A program made the position numbers and the translations under genes. This document shows positions 5,596 through 7,390 of a stretch of DNA of 7,390 nucleotides, one piece after another. The notes under the pieces are model-generated. The model searched no databases and was not told where the DNA came from. It was given only the letters and a program-made list of their open reading frames with translations. Within the stretch, counting starts at the first letter, position 1; each line of letters begins with the position of its first letter. This stretch comes from Clostridiales bacterium (lineage in GTDB: Bacteria > Bacillota > Clostridia > Lachnospirales > Lachnospiraceae), in contig DYCJ01000123.1 in assembly GCA_019418195.1 (NCBI GenBank), positions 1 to 7,390 on the forward strand, in the 5' to 3' direction.

Positions 5596-6029
5596 GGCAT
5601 ATACCAGTAAGAATTAAACTGATACAGGTACGTCCTTGCACCTTTCGGCATCTGTGTCAAAGCATTGTATACATTATAATAATCACCCGCGCCCATCCCT
5701 GTCGCGCAGACTCCCAGCATTGCCAGAAACAGCCAGCGGGGATAAACCATTCCGATAATAAAGGGAATAAATCCAAATACAATATTCGGCAGCAGTGAAG
5801 CCAGAGCTCCAACAAGCATCTGCCAGATGTTCCCCGCGATATAATGTCTGCATCGAACAAATACCAAAATCGCCAGCACGATCATGATCACTAAGCAAAG
5901 AACATTTGCGATCACCGCAAGTTCTTTTGTGTCTTCTGCCTCTTTAAATCTGACAGCTCCAGGCTTATGTTCACCATGCGGCAAAGACTCCGGATTTAGG
6001 TCATATTTCCCTTTATAATGTAATTTCAT
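5592..6029 (-). CDS. DUF3267-like membrane protein, short, apparently lacking the HExxH motif
   Basis: This 145-aa protein starts MKLHYKGKYDLNPESLPHGE and ends in LTQMPKGARTYLYQFNSYWYMP. In between are hydrophobic helices near 38-58, 69-92 and 97-113, and the conserved-looking GMGAGDYYN (111 to 119). From memory, full-length relatives of the DUF3267 family (putative membrane zincin peptidases) run about 180 to 200 residues and carry an HE(L/F)LHA-type metal motif after the second helix. Here ALASLL (75 to 80) runs straight into PNIVFGFIPFI with no HExxH anywhere. The simplest reading is an in-frame loss of some 40 to 60 residues, leaving a membrane protein without its catalytic centre. GGAG stands 7 bases before the ATG. 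The upstream acetyltransferase gene ends 14 bases away. Confidence 0.7.
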   Translation of the reverse strand: MKLHYKGKYDLNPESLPHGEHKPGAVRFKEAEDTKELAVIANVLCLVIMIVLAILVFVRCRHYIAGNIWQMLVGALASLLPNIVFGFIPFIIGMVYPRWLFLAMLGVCATGMGAGDYYNVYNALTQMPKGARTYLYQFNSYWYMP

Positions 6030-6043
6030 GGCTATTCTCCAAC

Positions 6044-6538
6044 TTATTTCTCCAGATTGTTTTCTGTGGACAGGCTCATCCTAAGATATACCATATCTGT
6101 AAGCTGATGCCCGCCCTCATAGATCGGATGGTCATAGTGCTCTGTGAAAAACCCCTTAACCACGTGTGATTTTTTAAATCCGCAGCTCTCATAAAACGGT
6201 ATCGTCAACGGACTGTCACCCGTGCCAACCTGAAGAATGTCAAAACATCCGCTGTAAGCATCTGTAAGAAATCGGATCATCCTTCTTCCATATCCGCATC
6301 TCTGACTGTCGGGTGCGACCGCAAGGTTTTTGATCTCCAGTATCCCGTCACCCTCATCGGTCACAACACACTCCGCCTTTACACCATCGTCATCCAGAAC
6401 ATACATCGTTCCTCTTTCAAGATATCGGTCAATCATGTCCTCCTGCTCATCTGCCAGAAGGAGCAGATCTAAATACAGATTTTTATTCTCTTTGATCTCT
6501 CTGATTTTTTTCTGTTCGTCCATAAAGTTTCGTCTCAT
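6044..6538 (-). CDS. GNAT N-acetyltransferase, YvbK-like
   Basis: A 164-aa cytosolic GNAT enzyme. Strand and loop features run in order: LEIKNLAVAPDSQRCGYGRRMIRFL (67 to 91), with the acetyl-CoA pyrophosphate loop QRCGYGR at 79 to 85, then LQVGTGDSPLTIPFYESCGF (102 to 121), and a C-terminal FFTEHYDHPIYEGGHQLTDMVYL (130 to 152). The VGTG..S...FY..CGF and HY..PI.E.G....DM pattern is that of the Bacillus YvbK group, whose substrate I do not know. The ATG at 6538 overlaps the previous stop as ATGA, suggesting translational coupling, and AAGAGA just upstream is a moderate ribosome binding site. An alternative start at the sixth codon (MDEQKK) has no better site. It differs clearly from the other acetyltransferase in the window, so this is not a recent duplication. 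Confidence 0.85.
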   Translation of the reverse strand: MRRNFMDEQKKIREIKENKNLYLDLLLLADEQEDMIDRYLERGTMYVLDDDGVKAECVVTDEGDGILEIKNLAVAPDSQRCGYGRRMIRFLTDAYSGCFDILQVGTGDSPLTIPFYESCGFKKSHVVKGFFTEHYDHPIYEGGHQLTDMVYLRMSLSTENNLEK

Positions 6539-7041
6539 TGATTCTCTTCTTTCTGATCCGCTTCTCCACAGCCTTCAATCACCCATGGTCCGTTTTCACA
6601 CGTAAATCTGGAATCCCTCATAAATGTAACAAAAAGATGCGCGATACATCTCTCAATATGTTCCCTCTTATCGCTTTTTTCAAATCCATTCAGCTCATCG
6701 GCACTCACACCGGCATACCGGGCGATTGTGTCTTCCGGGATTTCAAAGACATGTGTCAGCCCGTCCATCAGGTCTCGATAATATGTATCCGATACAGGCT
6801 TTTCATGGAGCAGAAGTATCAGAAATATATTAAGATACTCTATCCTGGAAAAGTCCGATGGCAGACTGCCGCTCAGGTATTCCTGCAGTTCCGCCTCCGG
6901 AAGCTTCGTTGCCCGGCTTATTGCGACAAGTGGGAAGCCCTGATCTAAGCATGTTTTCAATAAAGTCTGAAGATCATCTATTTCCCTTATCCCGGAACCC
7001 AATTTCACTTCTATAACTTGTTCGTTCTTTTCCTGATCCAT
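6535..7041 (-). CDS. Helix-turn-helix-like protein of unknown function
   Basis: A 168-aa protein read from ATG at 7041. GGAGG lies 9 bases upstream; the in-frame ATG at 7059 lies ahead of that site and is unlikely to be used. Two short helix-turn-helix-like segments are visible: FPLVAISRATKLPEAELQEYLSG (36 to 58) and a similar one near 95 to 121 (HVFEIPEDTIARYAGVSADELNGFEK). They are separated by a hydrophobic helical stretch (EYLNIFLILLLHE). A third helical part, HIERCIAHLFVTFMRDSRF, follows. It resembles two degenerate XRE-like modules, so a DNA-binding or scaffolding role is possible, but no classical recognition helix stands out. Its stop overlaps the next gene's start by 4 bases, so the two products may be made together. 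Confidence 0.65.
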   Translation of the reverse strand: MDQEKNEQVIEVKLGSGIREIDDLQTLLKTCLDQGFPLVAISRATKLPEAELQEYLSGSLPSDFSRIEYLNIFLILLLHEKPVSDTYYRDLMDGLTHVFEIPEDTIARYAGVSADELNGFEKSDKREHIERCIAHLFVTFMRDSRFTCENGPWVIEGCGEADQKEENQ

Positions 7042-7066
7042 AACGCTATCCCTCCACATATTTCAA

Positions 7067-7390
7067 CTACGGAATTACAAATTCAGCCTCTTTGACTTTT
7101 CCATTTGTTCCATATGTTACAAGAAGATACTCTTCTCCTTCCAGGCGCCACACATCCTGGTCTATGCTGATCGTATCATCCGGCTGATCCCATACACTGA
7201 TCAGCTGGCTGCGTTGATACCCGACAAGATCGTCCAGATCTTCCGTCTGCAAATTCTCTAACGTCGGAAGATTGTCCGCATTTTTGGTGTTGTAATATGC
7301 ACACAGCCATCCGATCCAGGCAGCTGCGATAACAAATATAACTATTAGAATATTTCTTATGACCGTTTTAGCTTTCTTTCTTAACCGAGC
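7067..7390 (-). CDS. Partial membrane-anchored protein, 5' end beyond window
   Basis: The frame is open from the right edge (base 7390) to TAG at 7069 to 7067, giving 107 residues with no plausible start inside, so the gene begins outside the window. The visible part has basic residues (ARLRKKAKTVIRN), one hydrophobic helix (about 11 to 32, ILIVIFVIAAAWIGWLCAYY), then an extracytoplasmic domain with LQTEDLDDLVGYQRSQLISVW (47 to 67), DVWRLEGEEYLLVTYGTNGKV (79 to 99) and a short end. The pattern of L.G....L...WG.P followed by W........V.Y..NGKV is reminiscent of the SmpA/OmlA or BLIP-like fold seen in small secreted or anchored proteins; that is a guess from pattern alone. The next gene starts 25 bases downstream. 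Confidence 0.7.
   Translation of the reverse strand, partial: ARLRKKAKTVIRNILIVIFVIAAAWIGWLCAYYNTKNADNLPTLENLQTEDLDDLVGYQRSQLISVWDQPDDTISIDQDVWRLEGEEYLLVTYGTNGKVKEAEFVIP

Noticed and set aside
1..7390. Search for CRISPR repeats, transposon ends, tRNA genes and retron or toxin-antitoxin pairs
   Set aside because: No regularly spaced repeats, no terminal inverted repeats with target duplications, no cloverleaf sequence and no recognised toxin or reverse transcriptase were seen. The IS1096-related family name of the 569-aa protein alone does not make this a mobile element.

Overview
The window looks like chromosomal DNA from a Gram-positive, low-to-moderate GC Clostridia member, most likely Lachnospiraceae. 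The basis is strong AGGAGG-type ribosome binding sites, the codon use, an rRNA leader element of the Firmicutes type, and protein families common in gut Lachnospiraceae. Assignment below family level is not possible from sequence alone. Everything supportable lies on the minus strand, so the window reads from its right end to its left end.

Right and centre (7390 down to 1194): an uninterrupted run of nine minus-strand genes with gaps of 45 bases or less and one 4-base ATGA overlap. In transcription order they are: (i) the 3' part of a membrane-anchored small protein that runs off the window; (ii) a 168-aa protein with two helix-turn-helix-like segments; (iii) a YvbK-like GNAT acetyltransferase; (iv) a short DUF3267-type membrane protein that appears to have lost its HExxH metal motif; (v) a 569-aa pRiA4b ORF-3 (IS1096 passenger-like) protein with a long C-terminal extension; (vi) a multi-pass membrane protein; (vii) an AlkD-like DNA alkylation repair protein; (viii) a phosphinothricin-acetyltransferase-like GNAT; (ix) a flavin reductase-like FMN protein. 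The spacing fits one polycistron or a few overlapping transcripts. The contents (DNA glycosylase, two acetyltransferases, a flavoprotein) suggest a housekeeping or detoxification assortment and not one pathway. That functional link is inference.

Left-centre (about 410 to 1197): no full-length gene. It holds small minus-strand ORFs and fragments. One is a 75-aa ORF whose first 12 residues match the start of common XRE regulators before diverging. Another is a start-less membrane-protein tail. There is also a 37-aa ORF overlapping the end of another short frame, and a dyad symmetric site. This looks like a decayed intergenic region.

Left edge (1 to about 310): three tandem minus-strand promoters, each with a perfect TTGACA, a 17-bp spacer and an A-rich upstream stretch. 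Each is followed at or next to the predicted start by the same CTGTCGC box. They end in a conserved leader sequence of the kind found just upstream of Firmicutes 16S genes. The window therefore probably stops just short of an rRNA operon transcribed leftward. The three promoters and their shared start box are the most striking structure here. I found no convincing new multi-gene system.
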